From assembly GCF_943734655.1 (NCBI RefSeq), contig NC_071354.1:143754642-143818641 (forward strand): DNA of 64,000 bases, read 5' to 3'. Positions within the stretch are counted from its first letter, which is position 1, and each line of letters begins with the position of its first letter. Both the position numbers and the translations under genes were made by a program. Of the stretch, positions 1 to 11,773 are shown piece after piece. Below the pieces are notes generated by a model, which ran no database searches, had not been told where the DNA came from, and saw nothing but the letters and a program-made list of their open reading frames with translations. This stretch comes from Sabethes cyaneus (taxonomy: Eukaryota; Arthropoda; Insecta; Diptera; Culicidae).

Positions 1-109
1 GTGGGCACCTTTGGTGAACAGAAACAAGTTAACAATAAGTATAGCTAAATGTGCCTATATAACGCCTGTGCCTATTTAATTTGACTATTGGACTTCTCAA
101 TTTTGCATG

Positions 110-830
110 CTTGAGAGATGAAATGCTTTTTTTCATTAAAGAATTCCTAGCAACCAAATTTCCTAACTTTTGTCGTGCGATGAAGTAAAAATGTCGACAA
201 ATTGTTTCAGTTCCCGTCATTCATAAAGTGAAATGAACTCACGCAACATATTGTTGTTATTCTGCAGGGGAAAACCTTGCATGATCAGTCCTACACAAAT
301 ACAAGCGCGCTCATTTTTTTAACTTAGTGATTTTTAGTTCGGACTAAGGAAAATTTTGGTGGACGGATTTAAAAACCGCACGACGAATTTAAAAAATAAA
401 GTCAGTGACATAATTTCAATAAAATGATTAAAATGTCGCTTTTTAGTGAAATTAAAGTTCAGACGGACCGGTAGGTAAGTGTATTTGAGTCAAATCAGTA
501 CAAGAACTTTTGGCACTGACGAACTAACATGACACATAGAGGAAAATTCTTTAAAAACCATCGTCCTACACATTTTGCTTGCACACTAGCACCCTCTGTT
601 ATGCATGTTGCGGAGTAGCTTGCATTTGCAGGGTTTGATGCTGTAGGGTTTTTACAATTTATATGGGTTTATACTGAAAACTCGAAGCAAAACTCGCGCG
701 CCGCGGTGTGGCCATGTTGCGAAACATCCTTTTTTAAAAAATGAGTGGTTTTTGATTGGACGATGGAATTAACCGAGTGACTCGTCTGTTTGTCTGTGCT
801 TTTGGGTTATTTGTTGAAATCGACCCAAGA
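110..830 (+). repeat. Unclassified dispersed repeat, longest copy in window
   Basis: No open frame. The stretch recurs in reverse orientation as two partial, diverged copies: its first half (about 110-480) matches 41000-41415 and its second half (about 470-830) matches 4840-5150. Shared landmarks include the segments around TGATTTTTAGTTCGGAC, CATGTTGCGAAACAT and the CTCTGTTATGCATGTTG block near 595. I do not recognise the family; it could be a non-autonomous DNA element. Boundaries are approximate and come only from where similarity fades. Confidence 0.6.
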
Positions 831-3049
831 AATGATGAAAATTGAAGTGGCCTTCCTTATTACAACGGGAATTAGCACTAAACAGTACAGTATACAATAC
901 TGAATAGCTTTATTCTATAGTTCTATAGTGATGAATGATCATTCATTACAGCACATCAGGCACGTACATTTGTTTACATCTGTATGCACATCTGCAGAAG
1001 AGAAAACTATTTACAAACAGTTGAATCGCACAGTTCTCTGAAAAAGTCGAGGGTAAAAAGTGGTTTGCAATGGCGGGATGAAACATTGAAGTTTTTTTTG
1101 GGCGAAAGCGCATGTTGTGCAATAAATAAACGCGACCCCACATATTTGTAATGAAACTACAAACTACCAGCAATCTATCAACTTTTTTTTCCATATAAGT
1201 ACGTATTTGAATATTTCAATTCCAGGAACCATCGCTGCTAGTAAACGCAAATATAAAAGCATTTGATGATGCATGTAATTTCCGGAATGAAAAAAATTGA
1301 TCTGTCAGCACTTCCCTAGCAAGGCACTTTAGTGCAACTTTTAGTGACTGTTATGCGGCGACGTGTTATTTTCTCAGTTAGGTATATGAAACATGACCGA
1401 CATATATTTTCAATTAAATATGTTAATAAGCGTACTACAAACAAAAAAAATTCCAGTCGATGGTGCCAAAATACTGATTGACGCACTTTCGGCGGCGCAT
1501 AAATCACGGCACTCCCTCAAAATGCCGAATGCTATTATTGTAGAATTATTAATTTAATGTTACGCGCCGAAGCTGAACTTTGAATATTGTACGTACACCA
1601 ACCGGAAATAGCTCGCTTGCTCTGGTGCTGCTGGTTGCTGATGTACCTAGCTACGTCGGGTATTTTGTCACGACATATAATACCGTATGATACTAATTCA
1701 ACGGCCCATCAAATCAGCACAATCAATGCTGGATGATAACATGTTATTGACATGGTCTGCTCGAGCCGTCCGGACCTGTTGCTCTTTACCAGAGGCTCCT
1801 GGGAAAATGTTTGTTTAGCGGGCAATGAGGGTAAGGCGGAATGAACGATATAGATTGGCGTGTAGAAAAAATTTAAAATCTCACAAAGTAAGTACTGAGT
1901 TGAGACCTGTGTTATAATTAAGTGTTAGGCTAATCCAAAACCGTAGAATAGCGCAAGTTTACATGTAGATACTATTTTCTAGAGTGATTGTTTTACCCCA
2001 TCACTTTCCGTAAGGTTACTTCATAAAATATTATTGCAAAGCAACGACAGGTTATGATGATTCACGTTATTGTAGAGGCTACCGGCGCGCGGAGGTGTAG
2101 CACAGCAACGTGCCGGATTGCTATAGTAACCGTTCTAGTGTTTGGAATTCATTATTAGTTGACACATTGAGTTGTATCGGAAAACAGGAGAAAAAAGGGT
2201 GTGTGTGATGGGATTTGTAGACGGGATTATTAATAATCAATTACTGTGGAGTAAACAAGTGCTGTATGCGATTCCAGTGTTTTTCAGGTCATGTGACTGG
2301 CCGTTTGAGAAGCAAAACGTATCAAAATGTAATTTACTATGGAAAAATTTAATATGAAACCATTTGTCAAAGTGTCACACACGTTTCATTAATAACGTGG
2401 TTCAAACACGTATTGAAGCAAACATTTATTTGTGTTTATTTAAGCTTCCATTTTATTTAAACAAATTAATTAAAAAAGATTTATGGACTGACTGACTGAC
2501 TATCTACTAGCTGGGTGTGAGGTCCACAAAATTGCACATACAGTATGCAACCTTACATCTATCTACTGAAACAAATGAGCCAGAGCACATGTTGTACAGG
2601 CACATGCGCTAAACTTTCTTAACTTAGATTTCATGATTTCAAAATAAAAACTGAAGAATATGTAAACCAGAGTTAAAGACTAATGTTTTACCAACCAAAA
2701 CTATGAAACGCAGAGGCTTTGCAAAATTAACATTCTGCTGCTATTGTCACTTGATGACGATGAAGTCGAATTGATGAATGAGCGTGTACCTAACTATATA
2801 TGGAATTCAATATATTGCCGTTAATAATAAAAGCAAGCAGATACAGTGAAGCATTCTAACTGGATGGGGGGGAGGCCTTTTTGGTTTATTCAAATATACT
2901 AAATGTGAACTGTGTGAATTCAATTCAAAATTCATGCATAACGTAGAAATAATTTCACAATATTAAGAGCTGCGCTCATTATTAAGTTCAATTGCTAAAC
3001 TTCGACAATTGAAACACATTTGCTACGAGATGAAAGACTTCTACTTGGT
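831..3049. other. No gene recognised
   Basis: AT-rich non-coding DNA upstream of the TRPM exons. Short open frames here have no recognisable domain. A short GACT run sits near 2484. Nothing else can be supported. Confidence 0.5.
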
Positions 3050-4005
3050 CCAGTCTAGTTTTAATTGCGCTGGCAGTTTATTGGTGGCAGTATCTAAATC
3101 GGTGGTCGCAGAGTTTTGCGCTCGAAAAACCCAAGGACTCGTCGATCAACTTCCTTTAGCATTCATGATTCATGTCTGTAAAGGACCGCCGGATGATTAG
3201 TGTCCTGTGGTATTGTGCGCCAGTTTCGTGTGAATTTTCAAACTATGGTACGTCAGCTGGCTTCGTAATCCGTAGAACTTCCGATTTCCAAGGCTGCAAT
3301 TCCAGCTCCACCTCGGCTGAGGTCTCACCCGGTATTCTGCGGCATGATTTTGGCCCATCCAGCGTCGCACGAGTTAGCGTAGTTAGTTTCGTCGAAAAAC
3401 CATGTCCCAACATTATCTGCCACAGCTCATTTCGTTTGACTGAATCGTATGCCGCCTTAAAGTCCACAAGCAGATGATTAATCTGCTAGGCATACTCCCC
3501 GAACTTGTCTAGTAACTGACACAGGGTAAACATCTAACCCTAACAAAAACCAGTTTGGTACTCGACGAACGACACCGTTAACCGTCTCAGTCTACAGAAC
3601 AGGATATGGGAAAGCACCTTATAGGCCGAATTGAGCAATGTAATGCCTCGATCGTTTTTACAATGGAGCCGATGTACATTTTTGAACGTAGGGCAAATGA
3701 GACCATCCAACCACTTTTCTGGCATTAGTTCTTCCTGCATTGTCAGGATCTAATGATCCGGTTGGTTGCATCGTACCGCCGCTCGCTACCCGCTTTTAGA
3801 AGTTCAGCCGGGATACCGCCCTTTCCATCAGCCTTACCGGTTTCAGCTCACTGATTCTCTTCTTAATTTCCTCCTGTGTTTGTGGCTCTGTAGTTTGATC
3901 ATCGTTTACAATTCTTAACCTGTTTCTGGTGGTCTCAGTGTTTAACTCTTCATGCAACAACATCTGGAAGTGGTCCTTCCACCTGGCAGCTACCGCCGCG
4001 CCGTT
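3050..4005 (-). pseudogene. RTE-like non-LTR retrotransposon RT relic (lineage C)
   Basis: The minus strand encodes broken pieces of an endonuclease-reverse transcriptase polyprotein of the insect RTE/'CFDP2-like' type. Reading from 4005 downward: the linker ahead of RT (segments like WKDHFQMLLHEELN and EEIKKRISEL), an RT segment with a TFKNVHRLHCKNDRGITLLN-like stretch near 3640, DFKAAYDSVKRNELWQIML near 3460-3410, and C-terminal remnants near 3180-3100. Several stops and frameshifts separate the blocks and the catalytic FADD region is missing. It matches the lineage seen at 61148-64000 (KAAYDSVKRNELWQIML shared). Confidence 0.75.
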
Positions 4006-4145
4006 TTGTCAATACTGCTCTGCCAACAAAATTATGTTTAATGGAAAATCGACTCGCAGTTCTCTGAACGAACCGAGGAAAAATCATTAGAATACAGGAG
4101 GCATTGCCCTTTTCTGAACAATTTTGCCATTAGAAAATACATTGC

Positions 4146-4395
4146 ATGCTATATTTTAATATTTCAATATACACTGAAGTCGCTTTTTACGCGGTTTCGT
4201 TTTACGCGGTTTTTGGAATTTACGCGGTTTTCGGAATTTACGCGGTTTTTTACGCGGTTTTCGGAATTTACGTGGATATGCTCAAAACGTCTATTTTTTC
4301 GCGTAGTGTTGAAATCCACAAAGTTTTTTTTACGCGAAATTTTGTTTTTTTTACGCGGTTTTCGGAATTTACGCGGTTTTTTTACGCGTGTTAGT
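4146..4395. repeat. TTTACGCGGTTTT tandem repeat
   Basis: Irregular tandem copies of a unit around GGAATTTACGCGGTTTTC, with shorter TTTTTACGCGG spacings. The start, CACTGAAGTCGC at 4171, resembles a transposon end, but no matching inverted end was found. Two open frames across it are by-products of the repeat. Confidence 0.7.
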
Positions 4396-4399
4396 AATT

Positions 4400-4839
4400 T
4401 GTTTTCTCTCAGTTCAAAAAAATTCTACATCATCATTGTGGGTAATCCATGAACAGAAAGAACAAATCGCGTGTGCGCAAGGGGTTTTCAGTAAGGTGTA
4501 CAAGTGTACAGTAGTCTGAGATTAATTTTTAACGGTTATCATTATAATAATAACCGTAAACATAAGTAAACATTGGTCATCATTAATTTTTAGTAATCAC
4601 AAGAACCTGATTATCAAAAATTAATGCTAATAAGAGGCAATTAACATTAACAAGCCAACGTTAACATTTTTCCAAGGTGCGTTGTTATCATAGCTGTTGT
4701 AAATCTTTTGCGTGTACGTATATGCGGTAAAGTATGCGTACGGTAACAATCAGTAATCTTTATATTGCTGTTATAGAGTTTTGCACGGACGAAGCTAACT
4801 ACACTTCTTTGACGTTTATCAGTGTTTTTTTTTGCGTGG
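4400..4839. other. No gene recognised
   Basis: AT-rich spacer with small self-complementary stretches (for example around AACGGTTATC and GATAACCGT-like runs at 4530-4560). No coding or element boundary supported. Confidence 0.4.
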
Positions 4840-5150
4840 ACCCAAACCGAGTGAATTAAAATCGCAGATAAACAGGCGAAACACTGGCGTCAATTCCATC
4901 GCCCATGCAAAGGTCACTCATTTTTTAAAAAGACATGTTTCGCAATGTGGTCGCATTGTGGCACTTGAGTGTGGCTTCGGGTGTTGAGTATAAACCGCAC
5001 ATATGTGAAAACCTCACAGTATAAAACCCTTCAAAATATTTGTTACTCAACAACATGCATAACAGAGGGCGTTGGTTTGTGAAGGAATGTGTCGGACGAT
5101 GTATTTTAAAATGGAATGTGTCAGCAGTTTTCTTGATGGGAATTTACAGG
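4840..5150 (-). repeat. Unclassified dispersed repeat, inverted partial copy
   Basis: Reverse-complement relative of about 470-830. Shared blocks include ATGCATAACAGAGGG (5055), ACATGTTTCGCAATGTGG (4933) and ATTCCATCG (4893). With 110-830 it forms a large, diverged inverted pair about 4 kb apart. Confidence 0.6.
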
Positions 5151-5156
5151 GAAATT

Positions 5157-5199
5157 TCGATATAACGAACATTTCGATTTTTAAAATGTACGTTATATC
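5157..5199. repeat. Short hairpin (ATATAACG palindrome)
   Basis: CGATATAACGAACATTT pairs with AAAATGTACGTTATATCG a few bases later, a stem of about 17 bp with two mismatches. It sits next to the left end of the element at 5242. Possibly the abutting ends of a deleted element with GATATAACG termini. Confidence 0.5.
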
Positions 5200-5241
5200 G
5201 GACCATAAAAAATATCTAAAAATATAACTTATATTACTATA

Positions 5242-6194
5242 GAGTAAGGAGGGGTAAAAGTGCAATGCGGGTAAAAGTGCGATTCAAAGATTTATCGGTG
5301 CAGATTCCGAGTAAATTTTCTACATTAGCATGGATGAGTGACTACTTTGGCAGTTTGAATCTAACGTAAACTTTGGTTACTTGCGAAGCATAGTTGCTGA
5401 GTTATGTGCAAATGTTATTTTAGGGCGGTTTTGATTTTTCGTTATACAGCAAATACGATATCAACAGGAGGATATTACATGTTGAAAATTTGTAGCAGCG
5501 TTTGACATCACTCACATATCTGTTTTAAAAATACGGCGAAAATAATTTACAAAATATATTTCGCTTTTCCGTAATTTAATCTAACCCCGTCAAGCGCCTA
5601 GCGGGGTAAAAGTTCGATTCACGGACGGGGCAAAAGTGCGATTAATGGACGAGGCAAAAATGTATTGCTAGTTATATACAGCTTTAGGCACTATATTACA
5701 GATACTAGAAATGAAATATCTGCAGAAAACTGTGTGCTCTACAGATGTTGGCCGAAGAAAAACAATGTGTTTCCGTTGATGAAACAAAAAACAAACGTTT
5801 GGAAAAGTTTCGGTCTAACGGAGGCTGCAATACACCAGCGCAAAATAGAAAAGGTGCAAATTGAGAATATTCCTTACCGAAACATAACGCAGATTGAAGA
5901 TAATATGGTTTTGTTAGCTACTGCTGGGCTAATTTCGTGGATTCTAGCTTCGAATTTTTGCCCCGCGATATTCGCACTTTTGCCCCGCTGGTGGGGTAAA
6001 AGTGCGAATCTGCACTTGATCAAAAGAAAGAAGAATTTTTTTTGCAAAACACTATTACCGCAGATGATTTATAGTTGAATGTGAAGACATTGAGTTACTG
6101 CATCACTATAAAATCTATTAAGTTGTTATCCTTCTTTATATCTCACGAAAATTGATGACAACTTAAAACATCGCACTTATGCCCCGCCCTACTC
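5242..6194 (+). mobile_element. TA-flanked DNA element with repeated AAAAGTGCGA motifs
   Basis: The ends are imperfect inverted repeats: GAGTAAGGAGGGGTAAAAGT at the left and the complement of GCACTTATGCCCCGCCCTAC plus TC at the right. A TA dinucleotide flanks both sides (5240-5241, 6195-6196), as expected for Tc1/mariner or pogo targets. Related GGGGYAAAAGTGCGA motifs recur inside in both orientations near 5270, 5600, 5625, 5960 and 5995. A 137-codon open frame at 5665-6078 (+) has no domain I recognise. Size 953 bp suggests a non-autonomous or deleted element. Confidence 0.75.
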
Positions 6195-6196
6195 TA

Positions 6197-6789
6197 TTTG
6201 GTTACTGTCTGACTACGTTTAGTAAATAATGATTATTTAAAATAATGATAAAAAACCTTTCTCGTTTTTTTATTACGGTAGTTTTTGAAGTCGACGGAGG
6301 GGACGGAAAAAAGTAGTGAGGCAATGGTGTCTAGGCAGAGCCGGAGGCGATGTGATGGGGAGGGAGCGGAGGTTTCGATATGGTAGGGTCACTTAGGGTT
6401 TGTATGACGTTTCTCTTTACACAGGCTGGAGGATCCGTCGATCCATCGAGTCAAGCTGTAGTGGGGGCCAGTTTAAACCGGATTCGAGCTCAACTTTTCC
6501 ACTCAGGTGAGGAGAAGTTGGGTCCAAGTCTGGTTATAGTTGGCTCCCATTATAACTTGGTCCGAACCGCGGATCCTTCAGCTTGGGTGGGGAGGAGCAT
6601 TATACAAATTAGCTAAGCGTTGCTTCAGTGAACCTCCCTTTCCTAGTTTTTCGCTCTTTTCCATTTACGCGTTGTCCCATTCTGTTTGGATTCTGTCAAT
6701 AATTTAGTTTCATTGCTCTTTTCTACCATCCCCCCGTAGTTTGTGAGGCTACCGTTATAAAAAATTAATTAATGCCCGATCTCGTTGTT
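6197..6789. other. No gene recognised
   Basis: Contains a relatively GC-rich part at 6290-6620 with a 78-codon open frame (6380-6616) that I cannot assign. Nothing else supported. Confidence 0.4.
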
Positions 6790-7475
6790 TATATATTTAT
6801 TTATTTGTTTTTGTTAAATCATCTGACTATAATATTCTACATAAATACTTACATTTTTATCTAACAGCTGGCGTACCTCTTGCCGTATCAAGAATTTTCT
6901 ACACTGTTTTCGGGCGACTCGTCTTCAATTCGTCTCTACACGGTCGGCTGCGAAGTCTGTCGATAAAGAAGGGTCAAGACTTAGAAAGAAGTTTAAAACC
7001 AAGGCTTTGCTTTTGCCAAGGTCAGTAATATGGTCGACTCTGCCTAACTTAATTGCATCAATCCGATAATTAAAAAGAATCGAGTGTTTTAGGCAATAAA
7101 GGTCATCATCTCGCAATTTGCAACACTTACAATAAATCAGTTCTGTTTCATCAATTACCAATTTTTTCAACTGCCTGAAAGAGATTCAGGTTATCAGCAT
7201 GTACAAGTCTGCAATCCCCAATAAAAAGGTGATGTCGTTGAAAAATAGTTAGAAAAGCAGCGGCATCATGTTGCTACCTTGGGGAACTCCAGAGATGTTC
7301 GTGAATTGTGAAGAAATACAGAATCCAAGTTTCACACGTAGTGTTCTGCCTTGCAAGTAAAAAAGAGCTGGCCATTGTAACATATCTCTAGATGCACCGA
7401 ACAGAAAAAGTTTTGCGCAATAATATTGCACGGTCAATGTGATCAAAAACTGCTTTCAGGTTCGTATTAATTACG
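6790..7475 (-). pseudogene. Jockey-type retrotransposon 3' relic
   Basis: The minus strand carries an RT fragment with LRVKLG...FTNISGVPQGSN at 7370-7265 (the conserved PQGS motif before the catalytic box; PLLF at the end) and a thumb segment YRIDAIKLGRVDHITDLG at about 7078-7015. The expected 3' end has a (TTTA)n-type tail on the + strand at 6796-6810. Stops and a missing YADD region show it is dead. A SINE 3' piece (6936-7012) interrupts the copy after the ITDLG segment. Confidence 0.7.
6936..7012 (+). mobile_element. tRNA-derived SINE, 3' fragment
   Basis: GGTCGGCTGCGAAGTCTGTC GATAAAGAAGGGT and the following GGCTTTGCTTTTGC tail match the 3' ends of the fuller copies at 9312-9522 and 12108-12297. 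The tRNA-like head is absent. Confidence 0.7.
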
Positions 7476-7574
7476 TCATCTTGCTTTTAACCTTATACAG
7501 TTTCTGAAGATATTTCAAACCTTGCCCCTGCACGTATTAACCAGGGAACGTTATATCAAAGTTCTTCTGTATAT

Positions 7575-8010
7575 TTTCTCCAGGTAACTTGGTTGAGTTC
7601 TCCAATTTGTCGAACACCGAATACTCTCCGCCAGGTCTCGCTCCACCTGGTCTAACCATTTTACTCGCTGCGTTCCTGGTCGTCTTGTTCCTACCGGTTT
7701 GAGACATACACCATCTTTGCAGGGTAGTTGTTCGGCATTCTTGCAACATGCCCTGCCCATCGTATCTAACATTAGCCACCTTTTGGATAATGGGTTCGCC
7801 ATAGAGCTGTGTAAGTTCATGATGCATCCTTCGCTTTCATACCCCGTTCTCCTGTACCCACGGAAGATCGCTCTTAGTACTCGTCTTTCGGAAACGCTGA
7901 GCACTCGCAGGTCTTCCTCGTTCTGTGTCCATGTTTCATGCCCGTAGATGACAACCGGTGTAACAAGCGTCTTGTACAGGGTACACTTTGTACGGGGGCT
8001 TAGTCTGGTC
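7575..8010 (-). pseudogene. RTE-like C-terminal relic (lineage B)
   Basis: The minus strand retains the element's C-terminal region: VSERRVLRAIFRG near 7895-7860 and PVGTRRPGTQRVKWLDQVER near 7697-7640, equivalent to VFERRVLRTIFGG and PVGTRRRGAQRGG in the copy at 41545-43252. Two overlapping frames must be combined, so at least one frameshift is present. The RT core is missing. Confidence 0.75.
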
Positions 8011-9299
8011 GACCGACTAAATGAACTAAATCTTTACCATTGATGTTCAGCACAAAAACTTACATACATTCGTTAGGTAATATTAACCATGGGAAGCACC
8101 ATTGAGATACATCCATTAATTTTTAAGGGAGGCATATTATATCCGTTTTCCCTATTCGAATGTCTAAACGCTCTTCGGTGTACACATAGCTAATTGGTCC
8201 CTGTTCTCTCGCGGGAAGAATTCACCGCATGAAAATTCATTTTCTACTTTGTGGTATGTGGTGGTGCTAGTTGCATTACTAAACCTAATTATTTTCAGGA
8301 AATGTGTCGGATCATCGCGAGATTATTTTACTATACATTTTTGCATGAAGCAACCATTTATTTGTTGATTCATGCTCGCACGGAACTAAAATGCTGCAAT
8401 CCTATGGCGCGGGGTAGTTACGCTGCAAATGTTTATCCCAGTTAAAAATTAGGCAGCCATAAATTTCGCACGTGACAGCAAAGTAAACATTCATTTAAAC
8501 ATCTTGCTACCGTGCGGGATTAGCTTACAACCTAAACGTTTTTTTTTTCTCTTTTAATAAATCATCATAATTTTCACCACATGACCAAGATAACTCTTAA
8601 GAGTACCGACGATATCTCTGTATACACAAAGAACACAAACTAACATTATCACGCTTTGCTCGTATGTCATTTTCGCGAAACTGGGCTGAGATTCAGTCAC
8701 CAGTTCCCGCGAAACGCGAGTGAAACTAAGACGCGCAATCGGAAGAAGTCTGTGAGTGGAACTATACAAAGTGAAAATTGAGTTTTATCTATTAAACTTT
8801 ACGTCAAGTTCAATAGCTTTTTGTGACGTACCTACCTAGAAGCTACAGTTGCCTGAGCGACGAAGCGATTCGAAAACACGTTTTACGTGTTAAGAGCAGA
8901 CTGATAACTGGTTGACGGTGTTTGAGGCATTGCGAAATTACAGGTTGGCAGAAATTCTGGCTGAGTTGAGCGATAATTTTTCGCGGTGGAATGATTTTCT
9001 GTTGTGGGCGGAACGCCATTCGGTTCTTATAGTGTGGAAGATGCGTACCATGGAAACGATTGAATAGCGTAGCTTAACTTTTCTCAGTTTGCTGTATTGA
9101 TTGCGCAAAAAATCATAACCGGAAAATAAAAACTAACAAGTATCAGTCGATAGATAAGAATGGCGTTTGACTGGTTTACTACGGAGTAAATACAATCTAT
9201 GGTGATTTATGGCCAAAACAGACGTGACATCGCAGTTGCTCTATGTACTTGTGATTTTTCTGAGGATGATCTAATGTATCTTTCCAGTAATAATACATT
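8011..9299. other. No gene recognised
   Basis: Non-coding AT-rich sequence. Short open frames at 8251-8445 and 8554-8769 show no recognisable domain. Confidence 0.45.
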
Positions 9300-9311
9300 T
9301 TTGAAAATGCA

Positions 9312-9522
9312 AAAAAGCAAAGCCATGGGTTTATACCGTCTTTAGACATTACCCTTCTTTATCGACAGACTTCGCAGCCGGCTGTTAGAGTACAGGAAAA
9401 TTACGGGGCCAGTGCAACAATCCTACTGACTCTAACTAGCAAGCACCGCCTAGCCGAGATTCGAACATACGACGACTGGCTTTGTTAGACCAGCATCGTA
9501 CCTCGAAGCTAGCTGGGCGGTG
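9312..9522 (-). mobile_element. tRNA-derived SINE, complete copy with TSD
   Basis: On the minus strand this begins with a tRNA-like head of about 75 nt. CCGCCCAG can pair with CTAGGCGG as an acceptor stem with one mismatch, TAGCTTCGAGG sits at the A-box position, and TGTTCGAATCTCG is a good RNA polymerase III B box. The body and 3' end (GACTTCG...AAGAAGGGTAATGTC...CCATGGCTTTGC) follow. A 12-bp direct repeat TTTGAAAATGCA at 9300-9311 and 9523-9534 is the target-site duplication. The overall design resembles culicine tRNA-related SINEs such as Feilai; the exact family is not determined. Confidence 0.85.
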
Positions 9523-9534
9523 TTTGAAAATGCA

Positions 9535-10087
9535 TGATCCTTCAAACTTTAGTTTTCTTATAACTCTTTTGAAAAATTGGTAATTAAATGGCAGCGAAAC
9601 ATTACATTTTATATCCACAGATGTGAGTAAGTTCCAAGCCAAAGAAGATCGATCGAAATGTAACATTTTCACGATTAACGTTGAAATTTTTTCTAGTTTT
9701 ATACCGCTCAGACGCGAAATTAGGCAAATTTAGAATTCTGCAAGCGTCACGCTCTTGTTTTATTTTTCAATTTTTGTTCCGCCGACCGGTATCATGTATA
9801 TATCCTGATGACAAAATAATTTCAATTAAATTACGTTTCCATCATGTCGCTCCATCTCAATGAAGTACTGGCTAGGCAACATCATCAAAACGAACCCCAA
9901 ATGTTCCTCTCTGTTATGCATCCCTTCCGCTGCCGAACCTATCGTTCTCACTAAATGAACTGTAGACCGGTAGCCTAGGATCGTTGAGCGAAAATGTAAC
10001 GCAAATTTAATCACATTCTAAACCAGTTCACTTTGAAGTTTGCTCGGTACTGCTCCGGTACAACTATCCGCACTGTCACCATCAGCC
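9535..10087. other. Upstream flank of the first TRPM coding exon
   Basis: No protein gene. The reading frame of the exon at 10088 is closed by TGA at 10034-10036, so the 5' UTR or an upstream splice junction lies in this flank. I see no clear TATA box or initiator I would defend. Confidence 0.4.
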
Positions 10088-10339
10088 ATGAGCTTTACTC
10101 GGCTCGCTGAAAACGGTATCCCCACCGACAATGGGCGGCCCCAGCACGAGACTCCTCCATTCACGGTGTTGGTGCAGAAATTGAGTCGGATGGAAAATTT
10201 CGATTTAACGGCGACACCACCGAGAGCACCGTCGCCACCTCCACCTTCGTTGTACTTCGACAACAACTCTTCCATCTCGTCGACATCGTCATTCGCTCCG
10301 CTGGATTTGGATGTAACCACTCTTTTCGAAGTTCACAAG
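10088..10339 (+). CDS. Trpm: TRPM channel gene, probable first coding exon
   Basis: Begins at ATG 10088 (context TCAGCCATGA), the first ATG after an in-frame TGA at 10034, and ends at AAG|GTAAAT, a good 5' splice site. It encodes 84 residues of low-complexity cytosolic tail: a proline run (TPPRAPSPPPPS, residues 43-54), an acidic/serine stretch (DNNSSISSTSS) and a final TLFEVHK. The exon ends in phase 0 and the next exon (24218) starts in phase 0, giving ...EVHK-RTARSWIEANF, which fits the start of the conserved TRPM N-terminus. Compositionally it looks like selected coding sequence in an otherwise AT-rich region. Assignment to TRPM rests on phase, strand and order, because N-terminal tails of this family vary; it could be one of several alternative first exons. 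Confidence 0.65.
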
Positions 10340-10811
10340 GTAAATAATTTACTAGGGTATTAAAAACCACCGAAAAATTGTCAATTGATTATCATGGATA
10401 TAACCGTGCTACTTCATTCAATCCCAAACTAAAACCAAATAATAATCTGTTTGTGTCTCTTCAGTAAAGTGGATTTTCATCCCACTTTATTATGCCAAGT
10501 AAACCTCAACTATTGATTCTTCTTTCTGTATGGTGTGGGTTGTTTATTCTGATATTTTCTTCCACCTTCTAGCATATATAAATAACACTCGCTATGCATT
10601 TTTTATGATAGATGAAGGGTTCATTGCATAATCTCAGATTTTTTTGCGATCTTTACGTTTTAAATGCAGATTTTGAAAGACACCCTTTTTATGAACTTTA
10701 ACGCAAATTTGTTAGTTTTCGATCGATTTGTTAGTTAGTATATCGGGAAATCGAAGATTGGCGTTTGGGAATCTTAGATTTCGATTACATTCAACATTCG
10801 ATTTTCATGGG
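10340..10811. other. Start of TRPM intron 1, no gene
   Basis: Non-coding sequence between the exon donor and the D37E-type element. Intron 1 runs from 10340 to 24217. Confidence 0.6.
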
Positions 10812-11773
10812 GGGTGTCCACGGTAGAATTGAAACACACTCGTAAAATTCGATTTTTTTAGCCGATTGCCATTAAATTTTCCGGGTTAAGATCTTTCGGC
10901 ACTCCAGCACTCCAGCATGGCCTTTGCGTAATGCCATGAAACCAAATCCTAGCAGAAGATCATAGGACAGTTGTGAGACTTCAGAAGAGGAAGAAGTCGC
11001 TTTTAGAGACACTCTTTCAAATACACCGGTCCATTAATGGTATCTGTGGTCACGTAAGGTGTACTCCGCTTTACACATGAACACATTGCTTGTCAAATCA
11101 AGAATTTCTTCGTAAACAGCAACATCTTCTATTTTTGGAGGTTCTCTAGAACACCAAACTTCTCATTTGCAGTGAAATACTGGTTCCCTGGAATCTGGTT
11201 GACGTCCGTTTTCACGTATGTCTCGTCGTCGTTAACGCAGAGCAGTGCGGTTTTGTTAGTTTTTGATTGATTGTTTTTTGTCCCGATTTGGGCCCTTCTG
11301 AACCTTGAATGTACTGAATCCAGCTCGAGTGTAAGCCTTCTGCACGAAACTTTTGATCAAATTCCTATCTCGTACGGAGGAGTTTGGTTTCTCGTAGAAG
11401 GCTTCAACTACGCGCTTGTGATCCTTAACACTATACAGGCAACTTTTTTCTCCGCATCTTGACTTACGATCGACAGTCAGACGTTCTTCAAACAATTTGA
11501 TGACACAAGAAACCGTAGAATTCGAGATTTCCAACTTTTTATCAATGGCACGATGTGATAGATTCTTATTATAAATGTACTTGTGCAGAATTTTTTCGCG
11601 AAGCAGCTGTTCTTTCGACGCCATTTTTCAGATCTTTACGCATCCGATGAAAAGTTTCACACAGTGTAAACAATGCATTTTGAATTATCTCCATGCCAAA
11701 TTTCAATAAAGTTTTTCTAATGGTTTAAAAGCTAGAGCAATTTGAGTGTGTTGCAATTTAACCGAGGACACCC
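10812..11773 (-). mobile_element. Tc1/mariner-superfamily element, D37E type, degraded
   Basis: Terminal inverted repeats: GGGTGTCCACGGTAGAATTG at 10812 and, at the right end, the complement of GGGTGTCCTCGGTTAAATTG ending at 11773; both continue into a shared AACACACTC. The minus-strand transposase N-terminus is at 11256-11624; beyond it (10860-11255) only shredded catalytic-domain traces remain, for example a NGPVY-like GTGTATTTGAAAGAGTGTC stretch. About 960 bp remain where intact relatives need about 1.3 kb, so part has been deleted. Confidence 0.75.
11256..11624 (-). pseudogene. D37E-type transposase N-terminal half
   Basis: A 122-codon frame starting MASKEQLLREKILHKYI. Residues 17-50 (LSHRAIDKKLEISNSTVSCV) form the first helix-turn-helix of a paired-like DNA-binding domain; a second, degraded HTH follows near residues 75-105 (NSSVRDRNLIKSFVQKAYTR), then TFKVQKGPNRDKKQ, the linker to the catalytic domain in Tc1/mariner transposases of the ITmD37E kind. 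The frame stops before the first catalytic Asp, so no DDE domain is made. Inactive. Confidence 0.8.

Noticed and set aside
5665..6078. 137-codon frame as a transposase
   Set aside because: No HTH, DDE motif or other transposase signature seen; the frame extends through internal motif repeats.
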